Numbered from the stretch's first letter, positions 12,961 through 23,999 are shown. The stretch: DNA of 64,000 bases from Paraspadella gotoi (GCA_051294375.1 CM119270.1:20129160-20193159); one strand, 5' to 3'. Notes: generated by a model from the sequence alone, not told the origin. Made by a program: numbers and translations.

Positions 12961-14480
12961 GACTAACTGCGAACGAGCGTACAACAAGACAAATTAACAA
13001 TGCAAATTAAATCAAAAAATTGAGAAAAATTTAAAACTAAATTCTGATTCTTTGGATTTTTCCCCGGTCCGTTACGCGTACTTATTTGTTCATGTGAGTT
13101 ATATGAGTGCGTTTTATTATCTGCCGAACGAACACAATAGAAAAGGGGACGCATTCACGGCGTGCGTACTTGACTCTCATGTTGGACGTGATCGATTATG
13201 TGTGCGTACGGATGGACGGACCGCTTCTGACTGTCGCTGATTCTTTGGCGTCTCTGATGAACTACATTGTATATTGATGACGGACGGAGAGCTCGTTCTC
13301 GACGATCGGACATGCTTAAGTGTTAACGCGATAGATTATGACGCACTCACGAAACGTACCGAGACTGCTAGAGAAATACGAGCTGTGTTTACTCTGCATG
13401 AGCTTACGACGACGCGACGACGACGATTGATGTGGACAATGACGACGAACGATTGACGACGATGATTGGGACGATGACGACGAACGATGATTGGGACGAT
13501 TGACGCGACGACGAGCGTATAGATTGGTGATGGTACGATGAGAAATAGACTCGACGGACTGACTCGTGAAAACTCGAATGTGAGCGAGCGAGAACACGCG
13601 AATTGTATATTGCCGAACATAGCTAGAACACAGACGCGACGTGAGGTAAAAAACTGGACGGATGTGATAAAATAAAGGAGACGATTGGAGCGAAACGTAC
13701 GTACTCGATGATTTGTTCCGAGGGACGATTGGATTCAAGAAAGACGACGAGCTCGTACAATATAAAACAGCCGACAAAAACAAAGAAACGGATTACCCGG
13801 ACACATGAATTAACGAACGACAGCTCTCTCTAAGATAGAAGATACAAAGAGATCAATAAAAACGTTAGAGAGATATAACCGAGACCGACGGCAGCCACAG
13901 ATAGGTTTCGCAAACGGAAGAACGACGGCGAAGACAAGAGTAGAGACAAAACTTGTTAAAAAAGCACAAAAAAAAAAATATACGCTAATTTATATATACT
14001 CGCATAAGAAATAGTAGAAAGAGATAAAATAGAAACTCTTGAACACTCAAAAACAAACCAACGGGAGAATAACAAACCGACGACGTACGAACGTGTTTCA
14101 GATGTAGCCAATATTACTTTATGGATCTTTAAAAACGTTTTCTATAAAGGTACCTCTCTATTCGCAAAATACACCTTTAGGTCCCGAGGTTGTTTAAAAT
14201 TCTGACCTTTTGTCATGCATCGAAGTATCAAATCTACTCCTTTCTCCACTGATTTTTCCTCTCCATAGAACCTAAAACAACATATGTCATTCTCCTCCTC
14301 TCTATTCTCTCTCGTACCTCATGTTTCACCTCCTCTCGCATCTCTCCTTCTCATATCTCTCTATTCCCCCTCTAAATTATAGACGCTTAGCTTTCTCCTC
14401 CCAACCAGGTTCCCCCCACGCGTTCCTATTTTCTCATGGTGCTAAAAAAATTAATCTTAACTTCCCTGGCCGGAGAATCG
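12961..14480. repeat. Degraded copies of the middle and end of block X, with a satellite remnant
   Basis: 12,986-13,070 repeats 5,125-5,205 (ATGCAAATTAAATCAAAAA, AATTGAGAAAA, ATTCTGATTCT, GGATTTTTCC). 13,408-13,560 and 13,690-13,790 hold broken GACGACGAT tracts equivalent to 5,221-5,770. 14,396-14,490 repeats 6,028-6,125 (CTCCCAACCAGGTTCCC, CACGCGTTCCTATTT, CTCATGGTGCTAAAAAA). A satellite-like CCGAGGTTGTTTAAAATT lies at about 14,183. Confidence 0.7.
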
Positions 14481-14490
14481 AGCACCATTC

Positions 14491-15299
14491 CTCTAGATAA
14501 AAAGACCAGGGTTCACTCACAAGAAAACGTAACATTTCTCATCTTCTCTCTTCTTTTTATATTCGCAACCTACCTTCCGCGATTCCATTTTCTATTCGCC
14601 CAGCGCGTATCCAATCCCCTTTTGCCGTATTCGCATAACTCAATTACTCTCTCCTCCCATACCCTTTCCCGACCTTCCTTTCCTCTCATCTCGGCCTGTC
14701 GCCTGTTCACCATATTCCCCCTCCACCTACTTTTCCACACCCCTTTTTCCTCTTTCCCCGCCCTTCTAATACCCCTTACTTCCATTCTACTATTGCGCAT
14801 CTCCGCGCCCTGTCGCATATGCCAGTTTTTACTTCCCTTCCCTCCGCCCACAGCCTGTCCAGACCGCCACTGTTCCTCCCCCCCCTTACTCTTCACAACC
14901 CCTCCTTCCTCCATTCCCCCACCCATTCCTAAACCCCTCTCTTCCCTTTTCTCTCCGCCATCACTCCCGCCCCTTCCATATGCCATTTCTCGCTCCCTCG
15001 CCCTCCTCCTCTTCCTCCAGAACTTTTTCCCCTGTCCACCACCCTTGCATACCCCTTTATTACCCTTCCTCCGCCTTTCCAGACATCCTTTTTCTGCTAA
15101 CCCCTATCCTTGAGACCCACTTTCCCCCCTTTCCCGCCCTTTCAAGCCGAGTTTTTCTCCTTTCCCACGCCAAATCTCACGCCTCTTCTCATGTCCCTAA
15201 TACCCTCTTCTCTAACTCTTCCAGACCTTTTCCCTCTTCGCCCCGCCCTTCTCACACTCCACTTGCTCCTCAATCCTCGCTCGTCTAAACGCCATAAAT
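14491..15299. repeat. Pyrimidine-rich tract, not a gene
   Basis: About 800 bp of C/T-rich sequence with recurring CCCTTTCC, CTTCC and CTCCC words. It gives long but low-complexity open frames (L/P/S/F-rich on the plus strand, G/E/R-rich on the minus strand). No domain or methionine-led globular protein is recognisable. The composition resembles the pyrimidine tracts at 42,110-42,410 and 45,900-46,270. Confidence 0.65.
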
Positions 15300-16160
15300 T
15301 TCAATTCTTGACCCCTCAAAGATCCGTTTAAATCACGAGCTTAAAGATCCGCAGACAATAAGAACTTACGCTATCTAGATCGAAACTCAAATATTAAATC
15401 TTCCATAACATACAATCTATTTTAACTCTTGTCTCGTTCTAGAGGATACTATAACTTTGATAGGCACTAGCTACAACTTTTAACCTAACTACATTTAATA
15501 CATCTATTAAATGAGAAAATATAGGTAAAAGAACCAATAATGAGAAAATAAAGTAATTATCATATCATTCAATTAAAACAAAGAGACCTAAATTATAAAC
15601 ACCCTATAAGGACACGAATCATGGTTGAAAGTATAAGGCACTTCTTAAAAAATTTAAAAGAGATTAATATTAAATCGAGAAAGAACTTATGCAATTTGAA
15701 CTAGACAAATAAAAAAAAAAAAAAAAAAAAGATAAAGAAATAAAAAAAAAAAATCAAAAATATACTCGGAAAAATAAAAAAAAAAATAATCAATCCATAA
15801 ATATATCATTTTGAGAAATTATTCTTTCCTACCTTCCTCACTACCTAACCTCACTCCATCACTCCATAAACCTCCATACTCCTCTAATTATACCAAATGA
15901 GAATCTCCCTAACTGTCACCTCGCGTGAGAAGCGAAAAAATCAAAGAACCAAAAAGTGAAAACAAAGAGAAAAGAATCACGAGTGGCTAATCAATCTCTT
16001 ATTTATTCATTTTTTCCTTTTTTTTTTCTTTCAACTCATTTCATTTTCCTTTTCCTTTTTCTTTCTTTTCCTTTCTTAATCCTTTTCTCTATTTTCTTCT
16101 CTGAATCTTTTCTTTTTAAAACGTTTTTTTGAATTTTTTGTTATTCTCGAAATATTATTT
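15300..16160. other. AT-rich DNA, nothing recognised
   Basis: Unique-looking AT-rich sequence with an A-run at 15,711-15,760 and T-rich stretches at 16,008-16,140. No gene, RNA or repeat unit that I can support. Confidence 0.6.
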
Positions 16161-16168
16161 CATAAGTG

Positions 16169-16263
16169 CTCTCTCTTCTCTCTCTCTCTCTCTCTCGTCT
16201 CTTACTCTCTCTCTCTCTCGCTCTCTCTATATCTCTCTCTCTCTCACTCTCTCTTCTTCTCCA
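16169..16263. repeat. (CT)n microsatellite
   Basis: Interrupted CTCTCT tract, with G/A interruptions such as CTCGCTCTC. Confidence 0.95.
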
Positions 16264-16866
16264 TTGTTTAGTGTTTTCGTCTGCTTTTATGGCTGAAGTG
16301 GGAGGCGAAGAAAATTGTTCTTCCATTTATGCTGTTTTCCTCTTTTCATTTTTTTCTTCTTTCGAGTTTCAAAATTTCTCTTTTTCGTGTCGGACTCTTA
16401 AAAATGTTTTGTGCATTTGCTTGTCAATGAAATAACTCGCGAAAATGTGTAATATGACAAAACTTTGTTTCCAATTTTACACAGCAACTTCCTTATGTGC
16501 TTAATTTTTTGTTGTAAAAAATTATTAGTTAAAAATATTTGCTTTTTAAACTGAAAATACTGTTAATAGGGGATAAAAAATGATAGTGATATTATATGTT
16601 ACATATTATATTACAAAAGATTTGTTTTAAAATGAAAGACCTTACTATTTGTAAATGTGATTGACGCCTTAAATCACCATTGACTGTCCAAATGAATGTA
16701 TAATTTTTGTATTTTTTTATTTTATTTTTTTTTTATTTTTTATTTCATATAGAAATTTGCCAACATGACGAGACCGTGAAAGATTTGTCTTCAAAAACTT
16801 AAAAAGTTAAAAATATTAAGAATAACGTTAAAAACCGATGGAGAAAAAAGTAAAGAAAAACCGAAA
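16264..16866. other. AT-rich DNA, nothing recognised
   Basis: No coding, RNA or tandem signal that I can support. Confidence 0.55.
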
Positions 16867-16974
16867 AATAACCCGGAAGGTGAATTACCACAAACCGACA
16901 TTTAACTGACAAAAACCGACAAATCACCCGGAAGGAGATTGACCGCAAACCGACAAAAACCGAGAAATCTTCAT
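16867..16974. repeat. Short tandem direct repeat (~55 bp, two copies)
   Basis: AACCCGGAAGGTGAATTACC, CACAAACCGACA and AAAAACCGACAAATC are followed by ACCCGGAAGGAGATTGACCG, CAAACCGACA and AAAACCGAGAAATC. CCGACAAA-type words also occur singly. Confidence 0.7.
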
Positions 16975-17074
16975 TCCGAGTTTAACGATCTTATCTTCGT
17001 TGGTTCCATCTTTTTTTTTCTCTCCAAAAGACAATTTCCTCTTTCTTTTATTACCTGCGGAGAGGCTAAGATTG

Positions 17075-17262
17075 AGAGAGAGAGAGAGNNNNNNNNNNNN
17101 NNNNNNNNNNNNNATGAGAGAGATGAGAGAGAGTTGAGAAACGAGAGAGAGAGAGAGAGAGATGAGAGAGACGGAATGAGATGAGAGAAAGATAAGAGAG
17201 ATGGAGAGAGGAGAGAGGAAGAGAGAGAGAGAGACAGAGATGAGAGAGAGAGAGAGAATAGT
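17075..17262. repeat. (GA)n microsatellite interrupted by a 25-N gap (17,089-17,113)
   Basis: Interrupted GAGAGA/ATGAGAGA tract. The gap lies inside the tract, so its true length is unknown. Confidence 0.95.
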
Positions 17263-17410
17263 GTTATTGAGAAATAATTAATCAATTCGCCTGTAACTCA
17301 TTGCAATTCGATTTCTCTAATCTCTGTTTTGCCGCCGCAGACGCCTCAGCCGCTATACCGCAGCCAATTGCTACCGCCAGACGCCGCCATTGACCGCTCG
17401 CGACGCTACG

Positions 17411-17591
17411 CCATCCCCCCCCCGTGGTCGATTCCAAAGCTGTTGCTCCTCAAAGACTGCATTTGTAGTCAATTTTTGTTCGACCATAATCTCTTCGCAT
17501 CGACGATGTGTTCGTTTTTTGCGAGTTGATGTTTAATTTCCGTTGTGGCGCCTACCGGTGACGGCCTTGTTTGTCTTAAAGGGATCCCAGG
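17411..17591. repeat. Repeat R, copy 1 (copy 2 at 20,048-20,207)
   Basis: CCCCCCCGTGGTCGATTCC, AAGCTGTTGCTCC, AAAGACT, TTTGTTCGACC, ATAATCTCTTCGCATCGACGA, GTGGCGCCTACCGGTGACGG and CCTTGTTTGTCTTAAAGGGA occur in this order here and, with small indels, at 20,048-20,207. In copy 1, R stops at GGGATCCCAG and the minisatellite locus begins. In copy 2, the same end (GGGACCCAG) continues into unique sequence. Confidence 0.85.
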
Positions 17592-17621
17592 TGTAGAAGA
17601 TGTGGGTAACTTCCATAACCG

Positions 17622-18300
17622 CACACGGGATTCCTCCACCGAACTGCGATTACCTCCCATACGGGGGATTCCCCCACGGCGATTCCTCACCATGAGGAAT
17701 TATCCTATTTCTCCACACATGGAATTCCTCCCAAACGGGTTGATTCCTCCCCGCGGTTTCCCCCAAACGGAAAATTCCTGCCCAAAGGAAATTCCTCCCA
17801 CACTGGGGATTCCAGCCCCATTTAGGAATTCCATCCCCATATACATTCCTCCCAGCACGGGTGATTTCCGCCACCACAGGATTTCCTCCCCAAAGAATTC
17901 TCCCACGCGGGATTCCTTCCCACGCGGGATTTCCTCCGCATACGTGAATTCTCGTCCCTCTACACGGTGAATCCTCCCACGCGGGAATTCTCCCACACGG
18001 GATTGCCTCCACACGGGATTCCTCCCACAGTCGGTATGTCCTCCCACGCGGATTCCTCCCACACCTCGTCATTCCTCTCCACACGTGATTCTCCTCACAC
18101 GGTGTGGATTCTTCCACCGCGTGAGGATTCCATGCCCACACGGGATTCCTACCCACGCGGATTCCTCCCACACGGATTCCTCCCACGCGGGGTTCCTCCC
18201 ACGCGGCTAATATTCTTCCCACACGAGGATACTCCCACATTGGAGGATTCCTCCACCACACTGATTTCTCTCACACGCTGGTGTGTTCCTCCCACGGTGA
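17622..18300 (+). repeat. Minisatellite array 1, 16-bp unit, C-rich on the + strand
   Basis: Roughly 40 imperfect copies of CACRCGGGATTCCTCC (15-17 bp), many with small indels or a missing base. The long open frames read through it on both strands are repeat translations (I/P/R/T-rich plus strand, W/G/R-rich minus strand). The array is followed by an AT-rich minisatellite and then by the same unit inverted. Confidence 0.9.
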
Positions 18301-18354
18301 TTCATTGATTGATGTATTGTTTAGATTGGACCGGAAATTTATTCTCAATGACAA

Positions 18355-18800
18355 TAAATATGCAGTATGATCAAATCTGCCAAGTTGACCAAATCGTATG
18401 CCAGTTGACTTCAAATTAGCCTGTTGATCAATATTCTGCAAGTGGACCTAAAATTATGCCTGTGAGCCATAATTTATGTGCCAGTTGACTCATAATTATG
18501 CCATAATTGAACAAAAAAGATGCCAGTTGATCATATTTTCTGCAAGTTACACAAATTATTGCCAACGTTTGATACTCAAATTTAAATATTGCCACAGAGT
18601 TAGACCATAATTTCTGCAGAGTTGACAATATTATGCCTGTTGTTGGACAAAATTATGCCAGATTGACCATTATGCATGTTGTACCATAATTATGCGTTTT
18701 GATAAAATTATCCAGTTGACCAATTATGCCGGTTGACCAAATAATCGTTAATGACCAAATTTTCCATGAGCCAGCTGACAAAATTATGTTAGTTGATCCA
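18355..18800. repeat. Minisatellite array 2, ~19-bp AT-rich unit
   Basis: About 20 imperfect copies of ATGCCAGTTGACCAAAATT (about 18-23 bp), for example near 18,400, 18,485, 18,530, 18,655 and 18,718. There are no unique spacers between conserved repeats, so it is not CRISPR. It sits exactly between the two mutually inverted 16-bp arrays. Confidence 0.85.
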
Positions 18801-18817
18801 AATTATTCTATTACATG

Positions 18818-19462
18818 GGGAAGTAATCTCCGTGTAGGAGGAAATCCCACATGGGAAGAATCCCACATGGGGAGGAATCCATGTGGGGATGAACCCGTGT
18901 GGTAGGAATCCCGCATGGGAGAATTCCGTTCCGTGGGAGGAATCCCAGTGTGGGAGGAACTCCCGCGGTGGGAGGAATTCGCGCGTGGAGGATCACGCTT
19001 TGAGAGGAATCCCGCGTGGGAGAATCCGCGTTATTGGGAGGTCAATCGCGCAGTGTGGAGGAATCCTGTGTGGGAGGAATTACCGCGTGGGAGGAATCCC
19101 GCGTGGGAGGATCCCGTGTAGGTGAGGAATCCCGCGTGGAGGAATCCCGCGTGGGAGACGCCCGTGTGAGGCAACTCCCGTCGTCGAGCAGGAATCCCCT
19201 GCTGTGGGAGGCTTATCCGCGTGGGAGGTAATTCCATGGTGGTAGGAATTCTTGGAAGGAAACCCCTGTGGGAGGAATCCCACGTGAGGAATTCCTTTGA
19301 GGAATCCCGTGTGGGGAGGAATTCCTGGCGAGGGGAAACCCTGTGGGAGCATAGCCAGTGGGAGGAATCCCTTGGGAGGAATCCCTTGGGAGGAAACCGT
19401 TGTTGGGAGGAATCGCGTGCTATGGAGCGAATCCCGCGGAGGAATCCTGTTGGAGAGGTAAT
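18818..19462 (-). repeat. Minisatellite array 3, the 16-bp unit inverted relative to array 1
   Basis: Imperfect copies of GGAGGAATCCCGYGTG, the reverse complement of the array 1 unit. Its length (about 645 bp) is close to that of array 1 (about 680 bp). Confidence 0.9.
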
Positions 19463-19477
19463 AAATTCCAATGGAAT

Positions 19478-19575
19478 ACCGCACTAAAAACTAAAAAAAA
19501 ACAAAAAAGAATATCAATCACACTAAGTCGTACCAAATTAAAATAAGTCTGTGTTCTACAGTTTGATCACTGGGT
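19478..19575 (-). repeat. Inverted copy of the sequence at 20,200-20,283
   Basis: CGCACTAAAAACTAAAAAAA, then AATAAGTCTGTGTT, CTACAGTTTGATCACTGGGT. The reverse complement of 20,200-20,283 gives the same words in the same order. At 20,200 this sequence directly continues repeat R; here it lies inverted on the far side of the minisatellites. Confidence 0.85.
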
Positions 19576-19589
19576 ACCGTTATTTAGTG

Positions 19590-20030
19590 CGAATGTAATA
19601 TACTACAGATTTAAAATATGATAGAAAAATAAGAAAATAGGAAAATGCAAGATGTTACTGGTTTTAAACCTATAAATAAATTCAAATTTAAAATAAATAA
19701 TTAAGTAAAAAATAATGCGTATTAAATGTTGTTCTTAGCTATACTCGTATTCTTATTACTGTATAAAAATATATATTAAACCTTTGTCTCTGTTCAATTT
19801 TGAGAGTTTTACATAATATATTTGTAATTTTTCCGCGTACTGTTTGATTTTATTTGACATTTTTTCTTATACTCATGTTTGTTATAACGTTTTTACTCTT
19901 TTTATCCGATCACCTCCGCCATTTGTTTGCCACGTCTCCCTTCAGCCTTCATCGATTCCACGAGTTCGGCTCGAAAGTGAAAATCGAGAGCAATTGTTAC
20001 AATCGAACAACTGCACGACTAAATACGGAT
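19590..20030. repeat. Direct repeat, copy 1 (copy 2 at 20,283-20,660)
   Basis: AAATATGATAGAAAAATA, GGAAAATGCAAGATG, TACTGGTTT, TCTTATTACTG, TTGACATTTTTTCTTA, CACCTCCGCCATTTGTTTGC, CACGTCTCCCTTCAGCC, CATCGATTCCACGAGTTCGG and AAAGTGAAAATCGA recur in order at 20,283-20,660. No long open frame is shared. Confidence 0.85.
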
Positions 20031-20047
20031 GCGCTTGGAGATTGATG

Positions 20048-20283
20048 ACGTGCCCCCCCCCGTGGTGATCCCAAGCTGTGCAAAGACTCATTGTGTCATT
20101 TGTTCGACCTAATCTCTTCGCATCGACGAAGTTCCGGTTTTTTCATTGATGTTAATCCTTGTGGCGCCAACGGTGACGGCCTTGTTTGTCTTAAAGGGAC
20201 CCAGTGATCAAACTGTAAACACAGACTTATTAATTACGCTTTAGTATGTGTTTTTTTTTATTTTTTTTTAGTTTTTAGTGCGT
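20048..20283. repeat. Repeat R, copy 2, continuous with its tail
   Basis: Same words as 17,411-17,591. It runs without interruption into GTGATCAAACTGTAAACACA, the tail that is found inverted at 19,478-19,575 beside the minisatellite arrays. Confidence 0.85.
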
Positions 20284-20660
20284 ATAATACATATAAAATA
20301 TGATAGAAAATAGAAAATAGGAAAATGCAAGATTACTGGTTTAACTATAATAAATCAAATTTAAAATAAAATTAGAAAAAATTAATGGTATAAATTGTTT
20401 TTCTAGCTATACTCTATCTTATTACTGATAAAAATATATAAAACCTTTTGCTTTCAATTTGTTTACATATTATTTTTTCCCCACTGTTTTGTTAGTTGAC
20501 ATTTTTTCTTTCCATTTTGTTTGTTTACCAACTTTTCCCCACCTCCGCCATCTTGTTTGCCCACGTCTCCCTTCAGCCTCATCGATTCCACGAGTTTTCG
20601 GCGAAAGTGAAAATTCGACGTCAACGACTCACGACTTTACGATCGCGAGGAGATTTGATG
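20284..20660. repeat. Direct repeat, copy 2 (copy 1 at 19,590-20,030)
   Basis: See copy 1. It ends in CATCGATTCCACGAGTTTTC and AAAGTGAAAATTCGACG, then a purine tract begins. Confidence 0.85.
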
Positions 20661-21605
20661 ACGGGAAGTGGAGGAAAGGAAAGAGAAGGATGGAAAGGGG
20701 AGGATAAAGAGGAGAGGTGAGGAAAGGGGGAGAGAAGGAGAGGGGAGGAAAGTGGAGGAATGGAGAGGAAAGTGGAGAAAAAGAGGAGAGAAGGGGGAAG
20801 GGAAGGAAATGGAAGAAAAAGTGGACGAAAATGGAAGGAAAGGGAAAGGAAAAGGATGAAAATTGGAGGAAAGGGAAGGAAAGGGGAGGAATGGGGGAAT
20901 TAAATGAAATTCGAGGAAAGTAACCATGTAATGAAAAGTGAAAGAAAGGAAATAGAGAAAGTAAAAGAGAAAGAAGGACATTGGAAACATTACGATCTGG
21001 ATCGAAAGTTAATGGTTAATGGTTAAATGATGGCAGCAATTATAGATAATATTCGACGACGATGGGCGATATACCAAAGATGATGACGATAACGAAGCTA
21101 AAAACCGACGTCGACGAGAGACGAGAGACGGTGCTTTGACTCGCAATAGAAAACTGTAAAAGGGAGATCTAAAAGAGGAAGTGAAGGAAAGGAAAAACCA
21201 GGAGGAAAAGAGAAGGAAAGAGGGAGGAAAGAAAACAAATAAAAAGAGAATTAAGGAGTCAGAAGGAGGAAAAAAGGCGCCGACTAAAAGCAAGAAAAGA
21301 GAAAGAGAGAAAAAGAAAATAAGCTGGACAGAGGGAGGAAATGAGTTGGACGAAGAAAGGAAAGACGGCAGAATGTCGTAGAGACCAAAAGGACGTACTT
21401 TTTGGATTTGTCCTTCTCTCTTTGTCCACTTTTCTGTCTGGCTTTCTACAAATTTTATGATACTTTCTTTCTTTTTTTTACTTCCTATTTTCGTCTTGTC
21501 TTTCTTTCTTTCTTTCTCTTTTTCTTTCTTTCTTTATTTTTTTCTTTCTTCCTTTTTTAATATTTTTTTTTCCTTCCTTTTTTTTTTCATATTTTTTTCT
21601 TTTAA
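20661..21605. repeat. Purine-rich tracts (20,661-20,975 and 21,170-21,375), then a pyrimidine tract (21,460-21,605)
   Basis: GGAAAGGRGAGG-type words, then TTTCTTTCTTTC-type words. The E/K/R/G-rich and F/L/S-rich open frames are composition artefacts. The intervening 20,976-21,169 is unique, with GATGACGAT words, and holds nothing recognisable. Confidence 0.8.
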
Positions 21606-21674
21606 AACTCTTGTTACTGTCTCACAGATTCCAGACCTGAGGAACCAAGAATACTTCCATATCCATCTCATCAG

Positions 21675-21706
21675 AGAGAGAAAAAAAGAGAGAGAGAGAG
21701 AGAAAG

Positions 21707-21738
<32 letters not shown>
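21675..21738. repeat. (GA)n microsatellite
   Basis: GAGAGA tract with single-base interruptions. Confidence 0.95.
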
Positions 21739-21967
21739 TCACCCGATTCCGGGAAATAATGAAACGCAATCATTTATTCTACAGATGGAAATCATCACCA
21801 ATGAGAAAAAAAATGGAAAAAAATAGAAAAAAGGAAAAATTAGAAAAAAGAGAAAAAAGAGAAAAAAAGAAAAAAAATAATGGAAAGAATTTAATTATTT
21901 TTAAAATTATTCTCGAAGTATTTTATTAAAACATTCAATTATTAAGTTTCAAAAAATAAAACTTAGA

Positions 21968-22351
21968 TAATGGGGTTTTTTCTCAATTTTTTATGCCTAC
22001 ACTTTGCGCTGATGAAGGCTTACGTTAAAGCTGAAACATGTCCGAAATTTTGTTTCATTATAAAATTTGTTGTAAACAAACAAACAAACAAACAAACAAA
22101 CAAACAAACAAACAAACAAATTCCACTATAATTTTAAACAATCAAAAATAGCTAGCAAAAAATGATATAATTATAGTTTTTTTATGTTTATATGGGTTGT
22201 ACCAATTTCATAAGAAAGTTCATTGCACGAAACAATATTTATTTATTAGCGTACTATTTTGACACACAATTAATTACCTTTTGCCAAGAGTGTTAAAAAT
22301 AGTTTTCGATAGAAAATGTTTCTGATAATCATAAATGTATTCTAATTATAG
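21968..22351 (+). repeat. Dispersed-element-like direct repeat, copy 1 (copy 2 at 22,687-23,033)
   Basis: TTTTTCTCAATTTTTTATGC, CTACACTTTGCGC, then CTGATGA...GAAACATGTCCG, CATTATAAAATTTGTTGTAA, an (AAAC)n tract, then CAATCAAAAATAGCTAGC, AAAAAATGATATAATTATAG, ATAAGAAAGTTCATTGCAC and TGCCAAGAGTGTTAAAAATAG. Copy 2 repeats all of this in order about 720 bp downstream, with a shorter (AAAC)n tract. Copy 1 ends at a 10-N gap (22,352-22,361). It looks like a partial tandem insertion of a transposable element whose family I cannot name. Confidence 0.8.
22003..22047 (+). ncRNA. Hammerhead-like core motif (candidate, unproven)
   Basis: CTGATGA (22,009-22,015) and GAAAC (22,033-22,037) flank a possible helix GCTT/AAGC (22,018-22,021 with 22,028-22,031). 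GAAAC is followed at 22,040 by GTC, the usual hammerhead cleavage triplet. Flanking bases can pair as a stem I (CG with CG and TTT with AAA, one G bulged). Known hammerheads, including those reported in Penelope-like retroelements, have this CTGATGA...GAAAC core. Against it: one or two unpaired bases between CTGATGA and the helix, and a 2-bp stem III. Copy 2 has lost CTGATGA. A related motif lies at 59,382-59,416. Confidence 0.3.
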
Positions 22352-22361
22352 NNNNNNNNNN
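22352..22361. other. Assembly gap (10 N)
   Basis: Run of 10 N. Confidence 0.99.
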
Positions 22362-22686
22362 CAAAAATAAGAAAAACCATAAAAAATCATCATCAGCATC
22401 ATCTTTCGATGATTTTATCAGTTTTTTTATATTTTCACTTAAAAAACGTAAGAATTTTTAAAAGCTGTAATTATATTTCTTGTTTAACTTTTTATGCTCT
22501 ATCAGAATTCATCAAACAATTTTAAGATTTAAAAAAAAATTTTTTTGCTCTATTTAGTAATATAATATTTTTAATTAGGCGAGTATTTTTGACAAAAAAT
22601 ATTTTAATACCATAATCTATGGTCATGATAGATTATTTTAATGCTGTATACATTAGCATTTTAATTTCATCGGCTATGGCTAATTA
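22362..22686. other. AT-rich spacer between the two direct repeats
   Basis: No gene. The short open frame starting at 22,619 reads into copy 2 of the direct repeat and is not credible. Confidence 0.5.
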
Positions 22687-23033
22687 TAGGGGTTTTTCTC
22701 AATTTTTTATGCCTACACTTTGCGCTTACGTTAAAGCCGAAACATGTCCGAAATTTTATTTCATTATAAAATTTGTTGTAAACAAACAAACAAATAAACA
22801 AACAAATTCCATTATAATTTTAAACAATCAAAAATAGCTAGCAAAAAAATGATATAATTATAGTTTTTTATGTTTATATTGGTTGTACTAATTTCATAAG
22901 AAAGTTCATTGCACAAAACAATATTTATTTATTAGCGTACTATTTTGACACACTATTACACTTTGCCAAGAGTGTTAAAAATAGTTTTCGATAGAAAATA
23001 TTTCTGATAATCATAAATGTACTCTAATTATAG
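22687..23033 (+). repeat. Dispersed-element-like direct repeat, copy 2
   Basis: Very similar to 21,968-22,351. It lacks TGATGAAGGC after TTTGCGC and has a shorter AAAC/AAAT tract at 22,782-22,806. Confidence 0.8.
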
Positions 23034-23280
23034 AGCTTGCCGTCTCAGAAATTCTTGAATGGATTACTAAATGTAATTCAGGAAGGTCCAGGAAGTCAGA
23101 AATGATGGTAACAAAGAAAAAGTGTGAAAAAAGAGAGGGCGTGGTTGCTTCTTTATTTACCGTCTCTTTATATATTTTATATCGTCTATAACGTTTAAGT
23201 CTTCTCTACCGCATTTAAGTTGGCGTCGTTTTATATCGATTTCACTTCTGTTGGGCAATATTTCTTGCTGACGTGTTCAC

Positions 23281-23341
<61 letters not shown>

Positions 23342-23643
23342 ATTGAATAGATTCTATCTGCACCTGGAATGTTTTATCATTCTCTTAGGGCGACATTAGT
23401 TCAAGTGTTTTTACATATAAAAATTTTATGGTCCTACCTACAATTATAGACCGGTGAATAAAAGCTTCCTTATTGAACAGAACTTTACACTGTTCAAATT
23501 CCTCGGTTTGACATAAACATCGATATTCCTAAGTTTGACCTCGAATCCTATTTCCCCCCAACCTTTCCTCACTCAAACAAAAAATAAATAGACAGAATTA
23601 TACACACAGATTCGGTGCTATATAGCTAGGTGGAGTGAAGAGC

Positions 23644-23688
<45 letters not shown>

Positions 23689-23999
23689 GAGAGAGAGTTT
23701 TTCCAACACATTTCACCACCACCCCCTACCCAAATCTCGCTTTAATCACCCTCATTTCCTCTCCACACCCTTAACATCCACAAAAACCCAGAAAATCCCA
23801 AATCCAAATCAAAGTCGCAAATCCACAAAAGGTAAGGAGGTTAATTAAATTCCCAAATCGGCGCAATTCGCAATTTCGTAAAAAGCGGCGATCGAAATTA
23901 GGGCGTGGTCGCCGACGAATTGATGGCCGCCAAAACGAGAGCGGCCGACCCGTCACTCGCATCGCCCTGGCGTCGAGCGTGACCAATAGATTGACGGGC
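23034..23999. other. Non-coding; (GA)n at 23,279-23,338 and 23,650-23,697
   Basis: Two (GA)n tracts in otherwise unique sequence. The last part (23,860-23,999) is CpG-rich (GCGGCGATCG, GGGCGTGGTCGCCGACG). A copine promoter or first exon could lie here or in the gap at 24,428, but I see no exon that I can support. Confidence 0.55.

Noticed and set aside
14436-15113. 225-codon open frame on the + strand
   Set aside because: It lies in a C/T-rich tract; L/P/S/F composition, no domain, and an equally long purine-type frame on the other strand. Composition artefact.
17650-18261. 203-codon minus-strand frame and 141-codon plus-strand frame
   Set aside because: They are translations of the 16-bp minisatellite; the repeat, not coding selection, keeps them open.
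18355-18800. CRISPR array
   Set aside because: Units are contiguous and imperfect, with no unique spacers of constant length; eukaryotic minisatellite.
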